NCBI RefSeq assembly: GCF_007752135.1
Contig: NZ_CP036298.1
Span: 4,092,001-4,156,000 of the forward strand
DNA: 64,000 bases
Reading direction: 5' to 3'
Source of the DNA: Aureliella helgolandensis
Lineage (GTDB): Bacteria; Planctomycetota; Planctomycetia; Pirellulales; Pirellulaceae
The notes beneath the pieces are model-generated. The model made no database searches and was not told the DNA's origin. It worked only from the letters and a program-made list of their open reading frames with translations. A program made the position numbers and the translations under genes. How positions within the stretch are numbered: the stretch's first letter is position 1; every line of letters starts with the position of its first letter. Below are positions 63,173-64,000 of the stretch, piece by piece.

Positions 63173-64000
63173 ATGGCCCGGACCGTTCTTTTGGGACTTT
63201 GCCTGCTCGCGATGAGCTCTCTATCGAGCTCGGCATTCTCTCAAGTTGCACTCGACCCCATGTTGCCCGTATACCAACCGATCAGCGGGATCTCTGGTGG
63301 CGTATTGGAGTCCGTGGGATCGGACACGATGAATCGGATGCTGACCCTTTGGGCCGAGGAATTTAAGCGATTCTACCCAGGAGTTCGTCCCTCCGTGGAT
63401 GGCAAAGGATCGTCCAATGCCGTCCCAGCCCTGATTGCGGGAAAGTGCAACTTTGGACCGATGAGCCGCGATGTAAAAGACTCGGAACGGCGTGCCTTCA
63501 GAGCCAAATTTGGATATGAGCCAGTACTGCTGCCGACGAGCATTGACATGCTGGCAGTCTACGTGAACAAAGACAATCCCATTGAGGGTCTTGCCTTCGC
63601 GCAGATCGATGCCATCTTTTCTAGTACGCGCAAACAGGGGTTGTCCCCTAGAACAATGCGTTGGAGCCAACTGGCTCCTTCCGTCAGTGCGGATATTTCC
63701 TGCTATGGCCGCAATGCAGCGAGCGGAACCTACGGCTATTTTAAAGAGGTAGTGTTGGCTGGTGGCGACTACGGCAATTGGGTCAATGAATTGCCGGGCT
63801 CCGCGGGCGTGGTTCAATCTGTCGGTAAGAATGTTGGCGGAATCGGGTACAGTGGCATCGGCTACCAAACTGCCGATGTAAGGGCTCTCAAGATCGCCAA
63901 TGAACCAGGTGGAGAGCTCATTGAAGCGACTCCGCGCGATGCCTATTCGGGCAGATACCCCCTGGCACGTTTCCTCTATTTAGCGGTGAACTACGATCCT
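63173..64000 (+). CDS. pstS: PstS-like phosphate-binding protein, N-terminal part
   Basis: An open frame running from ATG 63173 to the end of the window (276 codons seen), with no stop. A signal peptide (VLLGLCLLAMSSLSSSAFSQ) precedes the conserved core: SVGSDTMNRMLTLWAEEFKR, GKGSSNAVPALIAGKCNFGP, MSRDVKDSE, and the later SCYGRNAASGTYGYFKE and VGGIGYSGIGY. These match the family of periplasmic phosphate-binding proteins of Pst ABC transporters. AAGAG lies before the ATG. A permease set would be expected after the window. A 215-residue frame on the opposite strand across it is a shadow. Confidence 0.92.
   Translation, partial: MARTVLLGLCLLAMSSLSSSAFSQVALDPMLPVYQPISGISGGVLESVGSDTMNRMLTLWAEEFKRFYPGVRPSVDGKGSSNAVPALIAGKCNFGPMSRDVKDSERRAFRAKFGYEPVLLPTSIDMLAVYVNKDNPIEGLAFAQIDAIFSSTRKQGLSPRTMRWSQLAPSVSADISCYGRNAASGTYGYFKEVVLAGGDYGNWVNELPGSAGVVQSVGKNVGGIGYSGIGYQTADVRALKIANEPGGELIEATPRDAYSGRYPLARFLYLAVNYDP

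Noticed and set aside
63221-63868. 215-residue frame on the minus strand near the window end
   Set aside because: It lies opposite to an open PstS-like frame with clear family motifs.

Overview
The window looks like a chromosomal segment of a marine-type planctomycete, most likely of the Pirellulaceae. This rests on its protein families: a DUF1559 pilin-like protein, a DUF1501 protein next to a DUF1549/DUF1553 protein with a planctomycete-type cytochrome c domain, a multi-haem cytochrome paired with a sorbosone-dehydrogenase-like propeller, sulfatases, a LEPR-type N-terminus with dockerin repeats, and a PEP-CTERM protein. No rRNA, tRNA, CRISPR array, insertion sequence or phage gene was seen. 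Gene ends and upstream regions are loose, with several 500-750 base gaps, many of which carry short tandem repeats.

Layout. 1-7.4 kb: end of proC, a PhoD-like phosphoesterase, a probable outer-membrane barrel, a small HExxH membrane protein, a large DUF11-repeat surface protein and an anchored thioredoxin. 7.4-8.1 kb: a gene-free cluster of GGGGTCTGTCCCC-type palindromes. 8.1-12.7 kb: a 1312-residue amidase with a golvesin-like insert, dockerin repeats and repetitive tail, followed by a PEP-CTERM protein that may be cohesin-like. 12.9-19.4 kb: an L7/L12-C-domain-like small protein, an enolase-superfamily enzyme, a PfpI-like protein, and the cytochrome/propeller pair. 19.5-22.8 kb: three-gene proton-translocating transhydrogenase operon. 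22.9-26.8 kb: DUF1553-DUF1501 pair. 27.5-31.8 kb: one polypeptide with two sulfatase domains and a GH43-like domain.

31.9-35.8 kb: secreted small protein, DUF1559 protein with a coupled partner, and a duplicated AhpD-like protein whose second copy has lost its catalytic residues. 36-38 kb: an aldo/keto reductase and a lactonase-like amidohydrolase, translationally coupled, best read as an L-fucose (or similar deoxysugar) oxidation pair. 38-40.6 kb: DUF2203 protein, a tiny very basic peptide gene, and a SelA-like protein without the PLP lysine. 40.8-43.7 kb: HD-GYP and PilZ proteins overlapping one another, then a polyprenyl glycosylphosphotransferase, a plausible c-di-GMP-controlled exopolysaccharide module. 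43.8-46.6 kb: the TIGR03545/TIGR03546 pair. 47.3-63 kb: one long same-strand run: MoxR ATPase, DUF58, two von Willebrand-type membrane proteins, a large coiled-coil membrane protein, two secreted helical proteins, a prenyltransferase-fold protein and a TlpA-like fusion protein. 63.2 kb to the end: start of a PstS-like phosphate-binding protein.

The common theme is the cell envelope and polysaccharide use: sulfatase/glycosidase, fucose oxidation, exopolysaccharide synthesis, peptidoglycan amidase and many exported proteins. The most unusual observations are the sulfatase-sulfatase-GH43 fusion, the SelA-like protein without its lysine, the 29-residue basic peptide gene, the dockerin/cohesin-like neighbours, and the repeated occurrence of 12-16 base tandem repeats at unrelated loci.
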